A stretch of DNA of 64,000 bases, from NCBI RefSeq assembly GCF_011299555.1, contig NZ_CP049857.1:4234356-4298355 (forward strand), in the 5' to 3' direction. The DNA is from Dysgonomonas sp. HDW5A. GTDB taxonomy: Bacteria; Bacteroidota; Bacteroidia; Bacteroidales; Dysgonomonadaceae. A program made the position numbers and the translations under genes. Of this stretch, positions 47,925 through 56,844 are shown piece after piece. Under the pieces are notes generated by a model, which saw nothing but the letters and a program-made list of their open reading frames with translations, made no database searches and was not told the origin of the DNA. Numbering within the stretch: the first letter of the stretch is position 1; every line of letters starts with the position of its first letter.

Positions 47925-48300
47925 AAAAATCATTCTATCAGATAATGGAACAGTAATCGTTCCGGGTGAAACAAAAATGAGTATTTAGGAAATTGCCGAC
48001 TTGTTTGGTATCTATTATCATACGGCAAAAAAGCATATTCGTGCTATTGAGAAACAACGTTCAACGAAACGAAGTGTAGTTAAATCCGGTGTTGCCGGTG
48101 AAGACTATTCGGGAAGTTGTACTTGTGAGGATTCAAAAATATATCCTGATTATTACGGATTGGAGATGGTTATTGCCGTTGCTTTTCGCGTACAGTCGGC
48201 AAATGCAGAGGTATTTCGGAAGTGGCTGACAAGAAAGCTGACCAAAATGGAAATACCCGAAATACTGGTAAAGGCGGTTAAAAATCCGACATTGAATTGA
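47914..48300 (+). pseudogene. Small DNA-binding-like protein interrupted by an amber codon
   Basis: A 129-codon frame beginning MENRKIILSDNGTVIVPGE has one in-frame TAG (after MSI), then continues EIADLFGIYYHTAKKHIRAI, a helix-turn-helix-like stretch, and ends at 48300. The second part keeps a well-formed protein (YPDYYGLEMVIAVAFRV, FRKWLTRKLTKMEIPE). Homologous small genes commonly follow integrases in Bacteroides elements. The stop is probably an inactivating mutation; the remainder could restart poorly at an internal codon. Confidence 0.65.
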
Positions 48301-48318
48301 ATGAATTTTCCCCAATAT

Positions 48319-48350
48319 GAACAGCAGGCTATGTATTTAGCCTGCTGTTC
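48319..48350 (+). terminator. Strong hairpin after the integrase operon
   Basis: A 12-bp perfect stem (GAACAGCAGGCT with AGCCTGCTGTTC) around an 8-base loop, 19 bases after the small gene's stop. No U run follows, so it may be a stabilising hairpin instead. Confidence 0.55.
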
Positions 48351-48406
48351 TCGTGCTGTAATCCAAAGTTTTAGAAGAACATAGTATCTGTATCCCAAAT
48401 ATTTAT

Positions 48407-48414
48407 TATTTTTG
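48407..48414 (+). promoter_or_regulatory. Possible -7 box for the lincosamide-resistance gene
   Basis: TATTTTTG matches TAnnTTTG about 190 bases before the lnu start, but no TTTG lies at the right distance upstream, so support is weak. Confidence 0.25.
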
Positions 48415-48454
48415 TGCAATACGCATTTTTAATAACTTATGTGCCTGTTTATAA

Positions 48455-48464
48455 GTTAGCGGTA
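48455..48464 (+). repeat. Left cassette-end repeat
   Basis: GTTAGCGGTA, an inverted match to 49380-49389 just after the lnu stop. It belongs to a segment (TTTATAAGTTAGCGG) that recalls recombination-site ends of environmental Bacteroidetes gene cassettes. Confidence 0.4.
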
Positions 48465-48603
48465 ATTTTGCCGAAAAACATGTAAACAAAAAGAATAATC
48501 CGATGAAGCTATAAGTAACTGTCCAAATAATCAAAGTAGAACTTTTCATTGCTTTCTGACAGGTAATGTGAAATTGTATTATCAACTTTTAAAAATTAGA
48601 AAA

Positions 48604-49374
48604 ATGACACAGTTACAAATGATTAATCAAACTAAATTTATAGCTCAACAAGACGAAAATGTTTCCGCAATTTTTATGTATGGTTCATTTACCAAAAATG
48701 AAGGAGACAAATATTCTGACATCGAATTTTATATCTTTCTAAAAAGCAAAGAAAACTTCTCAGCAGAAAAGTGGGTAAATCAAATTTATCCGGTTGCTCT
48801 ATATTTCACAAATGAATATGGAAGCGAAGTCGCTATTTTCGAGAATATGATTAGAGGTGAATTTCATTTTTTAAAAACAGATGAAATTGGAATTATAAAA
48901 TCGTGGGAAGGAATTGTTTCGTTTAGTGATTTTGACCAAATGAACCTCATTGACAAGGACGGACTTTTATCGAAAACGCTTAATCTAATCAAAATAAAAT
49001 TGCCTGACAGAATAACAAACGAAAATATTTTGTGGTTAAGTCAATCACTATTGAATGTTTTGCTGACAACAAGTAATTTGATTAAACGGGGAGAATTTGC
49101 TCACGCTCATCAAAGTTTGTCAAACATCCATAAGTATTTGCTTTGGCTTATCAGGTTAGCAAATCAGCAAACTCAACATTGGGAAAGTCCAACCAAAAAT
49201 TTAGAAAAAGATATTGAAAAAATTTGGTATTCTGAATATAAAACAACGACATCGGATTCAACCCCGGAAAATTTAAACATAGCGGTTCAAAACTCATTAA
49301 AGTTATCAAATACATTATTTGACAAACTGAATGTAGAATCAAAACTGAAGCAAATTCTAAAACGAATTGAATAA
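48604..49374 (+). CDS. lnu: Lincosamide nucleotidyltransferase, LnuB/F/H type
   Basis: Transfers AMP to lincosamides, inactivating lincomycin and clindamycin. The N-terminal FMYGSFTKNEGDKYSDIEFY is nearly the LnuB/LnuF sequence: the GS pair at residues 27-28 and D39, E41 form the nucleotidyltransferase site. Conserved blocks EYGSEVAIFENMIRGEFHFL and KNLEKDIEK follow. The start at 48604 was chosen over 48568 because the family begins near this Met. The LnuA/LnuAN2 type is shorter and different. It sits within an apparent cassette inside the mobilizable element. Confidence 0.85.
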   Translation: MTQLQMINQTKFIAQQDENVSAIFMYGSFTKNEGDKYSDIEFYIFLKSKENFSAEKWVNQIYPVALYFTNEYGSEVAIFENMIRGEFHFLKTDEIGIIKSWEGIVSFSDFDQMNLIDKDGLLSKTLNLIKIKLPDRITNENILWLSQSLLNVLLTTSNLIKRGEFAHAHQSLSNIHKYLLWLIRLANQQTQHWESPTKNLEKDIEKIWYSEYKTTTSDSTPENLNIAVQNSLKLSNTLFDKLNVESKLKQILKRIE

Positions 49375-49379
49375 AAAAC

Positions 49380-49389
49380 TACCGCTAAC
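49380..49389 (-). repeat. Right cassette-end repeat
   Basis: TACCGCTAAC, reverse complement of 48455-48464, six bases after the lnu stop. The pair brackets the gene exactly. Confidence 0.4.
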
Positions 49390-49564
49390 ATGAGCAGTTT
49401 GCCATAATGCGGGATGTATCCTATTTTTCAATGCTCAAAAGTTATTTACCGTCCAACTTCAGTTATTTTCGCTTATAGCTTCCCTGCCGTTTTGAGGGCG
49501 GAAGCTCGCAGAATAACTGATTGTCCGATAATAACTTCAGCATAATGGTAGCCTCTGATTCTGG

Positions 49565-49867
49565 CTACTTCCTAAAACTCTCTTTGTAACCATCTTGCAG
49601 TAATTTTTCAATATCCGACGAACGATACAATATCTTACCGCCCAGTTTGATGTATGGGATTCTCCCCTCGTTACGATAATCTTGTAGACTTCTCCTGCTT
49701 AGCTTTAGTTTTTTCGAGAGTTCTTCATCCGTATAAAAGCTCTCTCCGTTCAAAGTCGGCTTGCGGAAAGGAAACAATCGCTCCATTAGCGAAGCCAGCC
49801 GATCCAATGAAAGAAGAAACGATTTTACACGTTCATTGTTCTCCGATGTGATTAATTGGTTACTCAT
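49565..49867 (-). CDS. Excisionase-like helix-turn-helix protein
   Basis: A 100-aa protein. FYTDEELSKKLKLSRRSLQDY followed by EGRIPYIKLGGKILYRSSDI is the MerR/Xis-type winged helix of HTH_17 family proteins encoded in pairs in Bacteroides mobile elements. Such proteins often direct excision. It is 40 bases from the DUF3876 gene, on the same strand. Confidence 0.85.
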   Translation of the reverse strand: MSNQLITSENNERVKSFLLSLDRLASLMERLFPFRKPTLNGESFYTDEELSKKLKLSRRSLQDYRNEGRIPYIKLGGKILYRSSDIEKLLQDGYKESFRK

Positions 49868-49906
49868 AATCTTGTTATTATTTTATTGATTTACATGTAA
49901 TTTAGT

Positions 49907-50197
49907 TTAACACTTTATATAACTACCCCAACTTGTGATATGAAGCCCATAAGGAGAACTTTCAGACATTAATAGGCAACACTTCATTCCCATTCGAATA
50001 TACCACCCATTTTCATCTGCATTCATGTCGTAGCAAGAAAAATTTCCTCGCTCCGATTCTTTGTCATAGTTGTACGCAAGCAGATAATAATTGCCATCAT
50101 ATCCCTGAAAGATATACACATCGGGATTAGCGTTGATACTTTCCCATGCTCCCAGCCATTCAGTTGGAAAACCTTGATAGATTTGATATTCTTCCAT
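49907..50197 (-). CDS. DUF3876 family protein
   Basis: A 96-aa protein of no known function; the segment GAWESINANPDVYIFQGYDG and the spacing of aromatic residues match DUF3876, found almost only beside HTH excisionase genes in Bacteroidetes conjugative and mobilizable elements. It lies between the two HTH genes with two bases to the upstream one. Confidence 0.75.
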   Translation of the reverse strand: MEEYQIYQGFPTEWLGAWESINANPDVYIFQGYDGNYYLLAYNYDKESERGNFSCYDMNADENGWYIRMGMKCCLLMSESSPYGLHITSWGSYIKC

Positions 50198-50199
50198 AC

Positions 50200-50514
50200 T
50201 TACAGTTTCTTTCCCTGATGATTGGCTTGTTTACGCTTTTCTTCCACCAATGGAAGAGCTTTTTCTACGTCTTGGGGCTTATAGTAAGTCTTATGATTGA
50301 TCTGCGAATATGCCAGCGTTCCGTTGTCCCGAAGCGTTTGTAGGGTTCGGGGCGAAATATTCAGGAGCATACATACATCCTGATTATCCAACCATTCACT
50401 TTCCTTGTCGCCATACAGACGGCAAAGGTATTCCATCCGGGTAGCGAAACTTTCAAATTTGGAAAGCATCGCCTCAAATGTTTTTGCTTCAATATTTACT
50501 ATCTCCATATGCAC
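50200..50514 (-). CDS. Excisionase-like helix-turn-helix protein
   Basis: A 104-aa paralogue of the 49565-49867 protein, with LDNQDVCMLLNISPRTLQTL and NGTLAYSQINHKTYYK forming the winged HTH. The ATG at 50508 (MEIVNIEAK) is an equally good start. It is the first gene of a three-gene leftward unit. Confidence 0.82.
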   Translation of the reverse strand: MHMEIVNIEAKTFEAMLSKFESFATRMEYLCRLYGDKESEWLDNQDVCMLLNISPRTLQTLRDNGTLAYSQINHKTYYKPQDVEKALPLVEEKRKQANHQGKKL

Positions 50515-51155
50515 TATATTTTTAAATTATTATTCCTATTTGTTCCAAAAGTAAATCTTTCAATTATCACATTCCAACTGATAGATCCCTTTGCATCCGC
50601 ATGTTGTATTTTACTCATAAACAGGCAAATTAAACTGTGATAGCTTCATTGTTCTGCTGTGAAGTAAAAAAGAAAAACACAACCTTTAATAAGCATTTAG
50701 TCCGGTGGCAGTCAGTGGCGCCGATTTGGCTACAAGAGGCGTCACCTCTCTCTCATTTTTCTTTCTTCCGATACGAAGTAAAGCAGAAATATTTATCCTT
50801 CAATGCCTTTTAAATCCGGTGGTAGCTTGTGGCAGGGGTTGTCTATAGTGTAATTCTATTTTTCTCATTTTAAGTGGCAAAAGCAATTTCTATTATGACT
50901 AAAATGTGCATTCAAATTTCTAAAAAAGGTACATCGTTTTAATACATTATATTTCGCTTGTATAGTTCAATTAGATGAGCAAAATACAGCAGTCTGCACT
51001 GCTCACACATTCGGCACAGTTGAAAGATATTGCAGATTACTTCATACAAACCAACTTTGTTAATACTGGTGACTAATAGTTGTTTATTTGCTGTCGATAA
51101 TCGGTTTTCCATCTATTGGAGAATCATACTATTTACATTCTAAACATCAATTTCT
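50515..51155. other. 641-bp non-coding region between excision and mobilization genes
   Basis: No gene is supported. Two related 19-base segments occur, TCCGGTGGCAGTCAGTGGC at 50700-50718 and TCCGGTGGTAGCTTGTGGC at 50818-50836, 118 bases apart, plus a small hairpin AGCAGT-CTGC-ACTGCT at 50988-51003. The repeats may be protein-binding sites for excision or replication/transfer functions. Confidence 0.45.
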
Positions 51156-51686
51156 ATGAACAGTAAACAAACTGACAACGGTCAGCAAAAAAAGACAATG
51201 CCCGAAGACTGGTCACCTGTACCTTCGGTTGAAAGGAAACCCAGTACCCCAAAATCCAATAATGAAAGCAAAGAAGAACTTCTGAAAGAATTTCTTGGAA
51301 TGGAGGATTCCAGTGTAGTGGACATTGGAGCAAGTAAAGAGAATGCCAATAGAGGCATCGGACAAAGTATCCAAACAGAAGATGAGATTAATACAAAGGA
51401 TAGTATGCAAACAGAACCAGTGATAGATACACGTTCCACGGTGAAGCGTATAAGTAGCAAACAACGTAAAGAATCATTGGAGGAATATCAGCAAACATTC
51501 CTATCTGTTCCAACCCTCGAAGATCGCAAACCGGTATTTATAAGTCGAGAAATACGTGACAGTCTGGATGAGATTGTCCGTAAGTTGGGTGGACGAAGAA
51601 TGAGCGTATCGGGCTTTATCGAAAACCTTGCACGCCACCATTTGGAAATTTATCAGGATGACGTTGAGTTATGGAAGAAGCTCTAA
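51156..51686 (+). CDS. DUF3408 mobilization-associated protein
   Basis: A 176-aa protein with a long disordered, charged N-terminus and a C-terminal ribbon-helix-helix-like region (FISREIRDSLDEIVRKLGGR then MSVSGFIENLARHHLE). DUF3408 proteins accompany relaxase genes of Bacteroides elements and probably bind near oriT. It leads the rightward mobilization unit. Confidence 0.8.
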   Translation: MNSKQTDNGQQKKTMPEDWSPVPSVERKPSTPKSNNESKEELLKEFLGMEDSSVVDIGASKENANRGIGQSIQTEDEINTKDSMQTEPVIDTRSTVKRISSKQRKESLEEYQQTFLSVPTLEDRKPVFISREIRDSLDEIVRKLGGRRMSVSGFIENLARHHLEIYQDDVELWKKL

Positions 51687-51771
51687 TGTTTAGCTTCTAT
51701 CCATTGTAGAGTAAGTCTGTATAGTGTAACGACTTAGCTTTTAATGGAACATTTCATGTTCATTTTAGCGT

Positions 51772-51870
51772 AGCGAGGTTATGTTTTCATTACATGAAAA
51801 CCCTCGCTTTGGCTTATCAGCCAAAGGAGAAACCGCTCCCGATGGTCGCAGTTTCAGGGGTCACAGACCC
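51772..51870 (+). other. Candidate origin of transfer (cluster of hairpins)
   Basis: In the 224-bp gap before mobC lie four close dyads. They are AGCGAGG with CCTCGCT (51772-51808), enclosing GTTTTCAT-TAC-ATGAAAAC (51783-51801); then CTTTGGCT-TATC-AGCCAAAG (51807-51826); then GGGTC-ACA-GACCC (51858-51870). Such clustering directly upstream of MobC and relaxase genes is typical of oriT regions. The nick site is not identified. Confidence 0.5.
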
Positions 51871-51910
51871 TTTTGTTATTGCTTTTATTAGCAAATAAGA
51901 ATCGAAAAAA

Positions 51911-52300
51911 TTGAATCAAGACAATCAAGATAAACGAAAAGGAGGACGCCCAAAGAAGAGTTCTATTACTCGGAAAGACAAGACCATTGCTGTCTGCTTT
52001 TCCGAGCCGGAGTTCTATGCCATTCGGCATCGGGCTGCGAAAGCAAACCTCCCACTTAGTGTCTATTGTCACGATGCTATCCTGAACGGTGAAATAAAAG
52101 AACCGCTCAAAAAAGAAGAATTGGATACGCTTCGAAACCTCTCCAACATGGGAAATAATCTAAATCAATTGGTAAAAACCTCCAAATTTTTAAGTGTAAA
52201 GCGGCTTGAAAATATGGCTGTTCCATTATTGGAATCGATCCAAAATATAATAAATAAGCTCTCGGATGATTGGAAAAATAGTAAAAGGACGAAGCTTTAA
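51911..52300 (+). CDS. mobC: Mobilization accessory protein MobC
   Basis: A 129-aa relaxosome protein that helps open DNA at oriT. The KRKGGRPKK basic segment, VCFSEPEFYAIRHRAAKANL (ribbon-helix-helix) and LRNLSNMGNNLNQLVKTS match the MobC family. The start is TTG at 51911: no ATG occurs before the conserved LSNM, and a TTG start is the only way to keep the RHH. It overlaps the relaxase gene by 35 bases. Confidence 0.85.
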   Translation: MNQDNQDKRKGGRPKKSSITRKDKTIAVCFSEPEFYAIRHRAAKANLPLSVYCHDAILNGEIKEPLKKEELDTLRNLSNMGNNLNQLVKTSKFLSVKRLENMAVPLLESIQNIINKLSDDWKNSKRTKL

Positions 52301-53201
52301 GGGGTGTATTTCATATGTTTTGGCTGATAAAGATGCAAAGATTTTGGCGAGTGAAGGCGTGTTGGAGGTTGATACAAAATCCATCATCAACAGTTTTTAT
52401 ATGCAAAGTCTGCTGAATCCGAAGCTGTCTAAATGTGTCGGGCATATACCATTAGCATTCTCTCCCGATGACAAAGAGCGGATGACGGATCAGTTTATGG
52501 AACGCTTGGCAAAAGAATATATGAAGTTGATGGGCATAGAGAATACGCAATATATCATCGTTCGCCACAGCAATACTTCTCACCCACATTGTCATATTGT
52601 ATTTAACCGAGTGGATAACGATGGCAAAACTGTCTCCGACAGAAATGACCAATATCGTAACGAAAAGGTATGCAAGCAGTTGAAGGACAAGTATAATCTG
52701 ACTTATGGGAAAGGTAAGGATAAAGTCAATGTTCAGAAGTTGAAGGGAGCCGAGCAAACCAAGTATGAAATCTACCATGCGATCAAAACGATTCTTCCCA
52801 AAGCTAAGAATTGGCAACAGTTTGAAGAAGCTCTCAAACAAAAAGGCATATCTATAGAGTATAAGCGCAAAGGACAAACGGATGAAATACAGGGAATTTC
52901 GTTTAAGAAAGGAGAGCATTCGTTCAAAGGTTCGGAAATAGATCGGAAATTCAGCTATTCCAAGTTGAATATAGTGTTCAACGATAGTAGCTATATTCTG
53001 GAGCAACAACAAGAGCAACAGACGGCTATTCCAAAAGCAACAGAGACTAATTTGATAGAAAATATTGCTTCGGGGGTTGCCGATGCAGTATCAGGTATAG
53101 GTAGTTTGTTTGATATCCAACCATCAAATTACGATATGAATAAAGCCGATGCCTTAAGATTAAAAAAGAAAAAGAAGAAAATCAAGAGACCAAGACTCTA
53201 A
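52266..53201 (+). CDS. Relaxase / mobilization nuclease, MOBP/BmgA-like
   Basis: A 311-aa single-strand DNA nuclease that nicks oriT and leads the strand in transfer. The probable catalytic tyrosine is Y17 (GCISYVL), and the metal-binding HxH motif is HPHCHIVFNRV with H106, H108 and H110. The C-terminal third (about 240-311) is Lys-rich and poorly conserved. It lacks a helicase domain, as in mobilizable elements. Confidence 0.9.
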   Translation: MIGKIVKGRSFKGCISYVLADKDAKILASEGVLEVDTKSIINSFYMQSLLNPKLSKCVGHIPLAFSPDDKERMTDQFMERLAKEYMKLMGIENTQYIIVRHSNTSHPHCHIVFNRVDNDGKTVSDRNDQYRNEKVCKQLKDKYNLTYGKGKDKVNVQKLKGAEQTKYEIYHAIKTILPKAKNWQQFEEALKQKGISIEYKRKGQTDEIQGISFKKGEHSFKGSEIDRKFSYSKLNIVFNDSSYILEQQQEQQTAIPKATETNLIENIASGVADAVSGIGSLFDIQPSNYDMNKADALRLKKKKKKIKRPRL

Positions 53202-53236
53202 AACTAATTATTAATCACTTAAAAAAATAAAAGAAT

Positions 53237-53740
53237 ATGGCACAATCAGTATCGAACGATGCCCTTTGGGAAAAACTTTCAGAGGTAGATAAGAAGCTGG
53301 AAAAATTTTCCGAAATGCAGAAATCATCAAATTTAAGAGATGAGCAGGCAATCATTAAGCCTGATTTTCAGAAAGAAAAAGACGAGATAGTCTCAAAATT
53401 AGAAAAGTATATACAAGGACTGGGAACACACTGCGATTCGCATTTCAAAGTTATTCATAAAGATATTGAGCAGTTAGAAAAGGATACGGAAGGAGTATAT
53501 AAAATTTTGTCTTATATGTCATCAATACTGAAAGAACCCGCAGAACAGCCTGCAATAAAGTCAGATGATAAAAAGTCCTTCTTGAATTTCAAATTATTCA
53601 AACTTCGGAAATCGTCTTTATTAATTGCTATTCTTAGCTTGTTGGTATTTATTTTGACACTATTTTGTATGAAACAGCAGAATGATTATGCACTCCTAAT
53701 GAATGAGTATTATAAGAAAGGAATTGAGTTAACAAGGTAA
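53237..53740 (+). CDS. Small coiled-coil protein with C-terminal membrane anchor
   Basis: No named family recognised. The 167-aa protein has a heptad-rich N-terminal two-thirds and one hydrophobic helix near residues 128-147 (SLLIAILSLLVFILTLFCM), then a short polar tail. It lies 35 bp after the relaxase gene and may tether the relaxosome or be an accessory mobilization protein (inference). Confidence 0.6.
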   Translation: MAQSVSNDALWEKLSEVDKKLEKFSEMQKSSNLRDEQAIIKPDFQKEKDEIVSKLEKYIQGLGTHCDSHFKVIHKDIEQLEKDTEGVYKILSYMSSILKEPAEQPAIKSDDKKSFLNFKLFKLRKSSLLIAILSLLVFILTLFCMKQQNDYALLMNEYYKKGIELTR

Positions 53741-53865
53741 TAAATTGAAGTCAATAACCTGGAAGTTTGTTGATTTCAATATGCGAACTTGTTTTTACTG
53801 ATTATTTAGGATTATTCGCTAACTTTGGAATTCCAAATTAATTCATTTTAGGAATATTAGCATCT

Positions 53866-56835
53866 ATGATAAGGGAAGCACAAATAGAAGAATTGTTTAT
53901 AAAAAAGTTACAAGAACTAAAATATACATATCGCAATGATATTCGTGATAAGAATTCTCTTGAGAGTAATTTCCGAGAGAAATTTGAGACTCTGAATAGA
54001 GTGAGATTGACAGAGAGTGAATTTGAGCGCTTAAAAGCGGAAATTATAACTCCTGATGTATTTGCAGCTTCAAAATTATTGCGAGACAGGAACTATTTTC
54101 AGCGTGAAGATGGGACACCTCTTCATTATACATTGGTAAATATAAAAGACTGGTGCAAAAATGAATATGAGGTTATTAATCAATTGAGAATAAATACAGG
54201 AAATAGCAATCAGAGATATGATGTAATTATTCTTATCAATGGTATCCCAGTGGTTCAGATTGAATTGAAAACTCTTGAGATTTCTCCTCGCAAAGCGATG
54301 CAACAAATCGTTGATTATAAAAATGATCAGGGAAATGGTTACAATAATACATTGCTTTGCTTTATGCAATTATTTATTGTTAGTAACAGAAGTAATACGT
54401 ATTATTTCTCTAACAACAAGAATCAGCATTTTAGTTTTAACGCTGATGAACAGTTCTTGCCTGTTTATCAATTTGCTGATGAGCAGAATAAAAAGATTAC
54501 TCATTTAGATTCTTTTGCTGAAAAGTTTTTACCCAAATGTACATTGGGTGAAATGATTAGTAAATATATGGTTTTGGTGGAAAGTGAACAGAAGCTATTG
54601 GTAATGCGTCCGTATCAAATTTATGCCGTAAAAGCTATTGTAAACTGTATTCATCAGAATCGAGGCAATGGCTATATCTGGCATACAACAGGAAGTGGAA
54701 AAACACTTACCTCTTTTAAAGCCTCAACATTGTTGAAAGACAATCCAGATGTAGAAAAATGTCTTTTTGTCGTGGATCGTAAAGACTTGGATAGACAAAC
54801 GCGCGAAGAATTCAATAAGTTTCAAGAGGGAAGTGTTGAAGAAAATACGAATACGGAGACTTTAGTAAGGCGCTTATTATCTACTGATTATGCGGACAAG
54901 GTAATTGTGACTACCATTCAGAAATTAGGATTAGCCTTGGATGGAAATAACAAAAGGAATTACAAAGAGCGACTAGAACCGCTAAGTAAAAAGCGAATTG
55001 TTTTCATTTTTGATGAATGTCATCGTTCGCAATTTGGTGAAAATCATAAGGCGATTAAAGAATTCTTTCCCAATGCTCAACTCTTTGGTTTCACAGGAAC
55101 TCCTATTTTTGATGAAAATTCAACTCAAAGTATAAGGGAAGGAGAATATGCCTCCAACAAAACAACCAAAGATATTTTTGAAAAGGAACTTCATGCCTAT
55201 ACGATTACCAATGCAATAGATGACAGAAATGTACTTCGTTTTCATATAGATTATTTTGAAGGGCAAGGTAATATAAAACCTAAAGTTGGAGAAACAATTA
55301 CCCAACAAGCTATTGTGGAAACTATTATAGAAAAACATAATGCTGCAACTAACTCTAAGCGTTTTAATGCTGTCTTAGCAACAGCCTCTATCAATAATGC
55401 GATAGAATACTACAATCTCTTTAAAGAGATTCAGAAACAAAAACAAAAAACAGACAAAGATTTCATTTCACTAAATGTGGCTTGTGTTTTCTCTCCTCCT
55501 GCAGAAGGCAATAAAGACATTCAGCAAATTCAGGAAGATTTGGAACAAGAAAAAGAAGACAATAAGCAGAATCCTGATGAAAAAAAAGCAGCTTTAAAAA
55601 GTATAATTAAAGATTATAACAAGCAATATGGTACCAATCATAGTATTTATGAATTTGATTTGTATTATCAAGATATACAAAAGCGTATAAAAGATCATAA
55701 ATATAGCAATTCGGATTATCATCATAAAAATAAGATTGATATTGTAATTGTGGTAGATATGTTACTCACTGGATTTGATTCTAAATATCTAAATACACTT
55801 TATGTAGATAAGAATCTAAAATATCATGGCCTGATACAGGCTTTTTCGAGAACTAATCGTGTGCTCAACGATACTAAGCCGTATGGAAACATTTTAGATT
55901 TTCGACATCAAGAAACATCCGTAAATGAAGCCATTGCATTATTTTCCGGAGAAAAATCAGATGAAGAGGCTAAGAAAATTTGGCTAGTAGATCCTGCACC
56001 GGTAGTAATTGCAAAATACAAAGAAGCTGTGGTTGCTTTGGGTGATTTTATGGCGCAAAATAATTTAGTCTGTGAACCGCAAGCAGTATATAATCTAAAA
56101 GGGGATGCAGCCCGAATAGCTTTTGTTAAGAACTTCAAGGAAGTTCAACGTTTAAAAACTCAACTTGATCAATATACAGATTTAGATGAAGACCAAAAAA
56201 CTGTAATTGAATCAATATTACCAGAAGAAAACCTTCGATCATTCAGAAGCTCATATATAGAAACGGCTAAACAGTTTAGGGAAATACAGCAAAAACAAGG
56301 GGATCAAGCTCCTGTCGAAGTGCAACAACTTGACTTTGAGTTCGTACTTTTTGCATCCGCAGTGATTGACTATGATTATATCATGGAATTAATTGCTGAT
56401 AGTACCCAAAAGAAACCAACTAAGCAAAAACTGACTAAAGGTCAAATTATTAGTTTGCTTAGCTCTAATTCTAATCTGATGGATGAGCAGGAAGATTTGA
56501 CGGAATATATCAATAGTTTAGATTGGAATAGTGGACAAGATGTAAATTCATTACGTGAAGGTTACGACACTTTCAAAATAGAAAAAAATGAGAAGGAGAT
56601 AGCAGAGATTGCAAATAGGCACGGGTTGCCGCCATCAATCTTAAAAGATTTTATAGATAAAATTATGCGTCGGATGATTTTTGACGGAGAGAAACTGACT
56701 GATTTATTGGAACCTTTAGATTTAAGTTGGAAAGAACGTCGTACAAAAGAACTCGCATTGATGATAGACTTAGTTCCTCATTTGAAAAAACAAGCTCAGG
56801 GACGTGAAATATCTGGGTTAGCAGCATACGAATAA
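53866..56835 (+). CDS. hsdR: Type I restriction enzyme R subunit
   Basis: The 989-aa motor and nuclease of a type I system. The N-terminal PD-(D/E)xK nuclease has D119, E133 and K135 (QIELKT). The Snf2-like translocase has Walker A GSGKT (residues 276-280), the DECH box at 383-386 and FTGTP as motif III. A C-terminal helical region binds HsdM. It heads an operon with a PrrC-like nuclease, hsdM and hsdS. A 125-bp non-coding gap separates it from the mobilization genes. Confidence 0.95.
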   Translation: MIREAQIEELFIKKLQELKYTYRNDIRDKNSLESNFREKFETLNRVRLTESEFERLKAEIITPDVFAASKLLRDRNYFQREDGTPLHYTLVNIKDWCKNEYEVINQLRINTGNSNQRYDVIILINGIPVVQIELKTLEISPRKAMQQIVDYKNDQGNGYNNTLLCFMQLFIVSNRSNTYYFSNNKNQHFSFNADEQFLPVYQFADEQNKKITHLDSFAEKFLPKCTLGEMISKYMVLVESEQKLLVMRPYQIYAVKAIVNCIHQNRGNGYIWHTTGSGKTLTSFKASTLLKDNPDVEKCLFVVDRKDLDRQTREEFNKFQEGSVEENTNTETLVRRLLSTDYADKVIVTTIQKLGLALDGNNKRNYKERLEPLSKKRIVFIFDECHRSQFGENHKAIKEFFPNAQLFGFTGTPIFDENSTQSIREGEYASNKTTKDIFEKELHAYTITNAIDDRNVLRFHIDYFEGQGNIKPKVGETITQQAIVETIIEKHNAATNSKRFNAVLATASINNAIEYYNLFKEIQKQKQKTDKDFISLNVACVFSPPAEGNKDIQQIQEDLEQEKEDNKQNPDEKKAALKSIIKDYNKQYGTNHSIYEFDLYYQDIQKRIKDHKYSNSDYHHKNKIDIVIVVDMLLTGFDSKYLNTLYVDKNLKYHGLIQAFSRTNRVLNDTKPYGNILDFRHQETSVNEAIALFSGEKSDEEAKKIWLVDPAPVVIAKYKEAVVALGDFMAQNNLVCEPQAVYNLKGDAARIAFVKNFKEVQRLKTQLDQYTDLDEDQKTVIESILPEENLRSFRSSYIETAKQFREIQQKQGDQAPVEVQQLDFEFVLFASAVIDYDYIMELIADSTQKKPTKQKLTKGQIISLLSSNSNLMDEQEDLTEYINSLDWNSGQDVNSLREGYDTFKIEKNEKEIAEIANRHGLPPSILKDFIDKIMRRMIFDGEKLTDLLEPLDLSWKERRTKELALMIDLVPHLKKQAQGREISGLAAYE

Positions 56836-56844
56836 GAAAGACAA

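Larger units (their letters stand above)
45324..53740 (+). mobile_element. Integrative mobilizable element (core; ends not defined)
   Basis: This block holds tandem tyrosine integrases, excisionase-like HTH proteins, DUF3876, DUF3408, MobC, a relaxase and a lincosamide-resistance gene. There is no TraG/VirB-type pore, so it should depend on a co-resident conjugative element for transfer. The type I restriction locus after 53866 may be further cargo. Ends are unknown. Confidence 0.7.

Noticed and set aside
47986..47988. Recoded amber codon (pyrrolysine-like) in the small gene
   Set aside because: No pyl genes in the window and Bacteroidales are not known to use it; a simple nonsense mutation is more likely.
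48455..49389. Classic class 1 integron cassette
   Set aside because: The flanking repeats do not fit the strict attC core (GTTRRRY and RYYYAAC) and no intI is present; kept only as an attC-like possibility.
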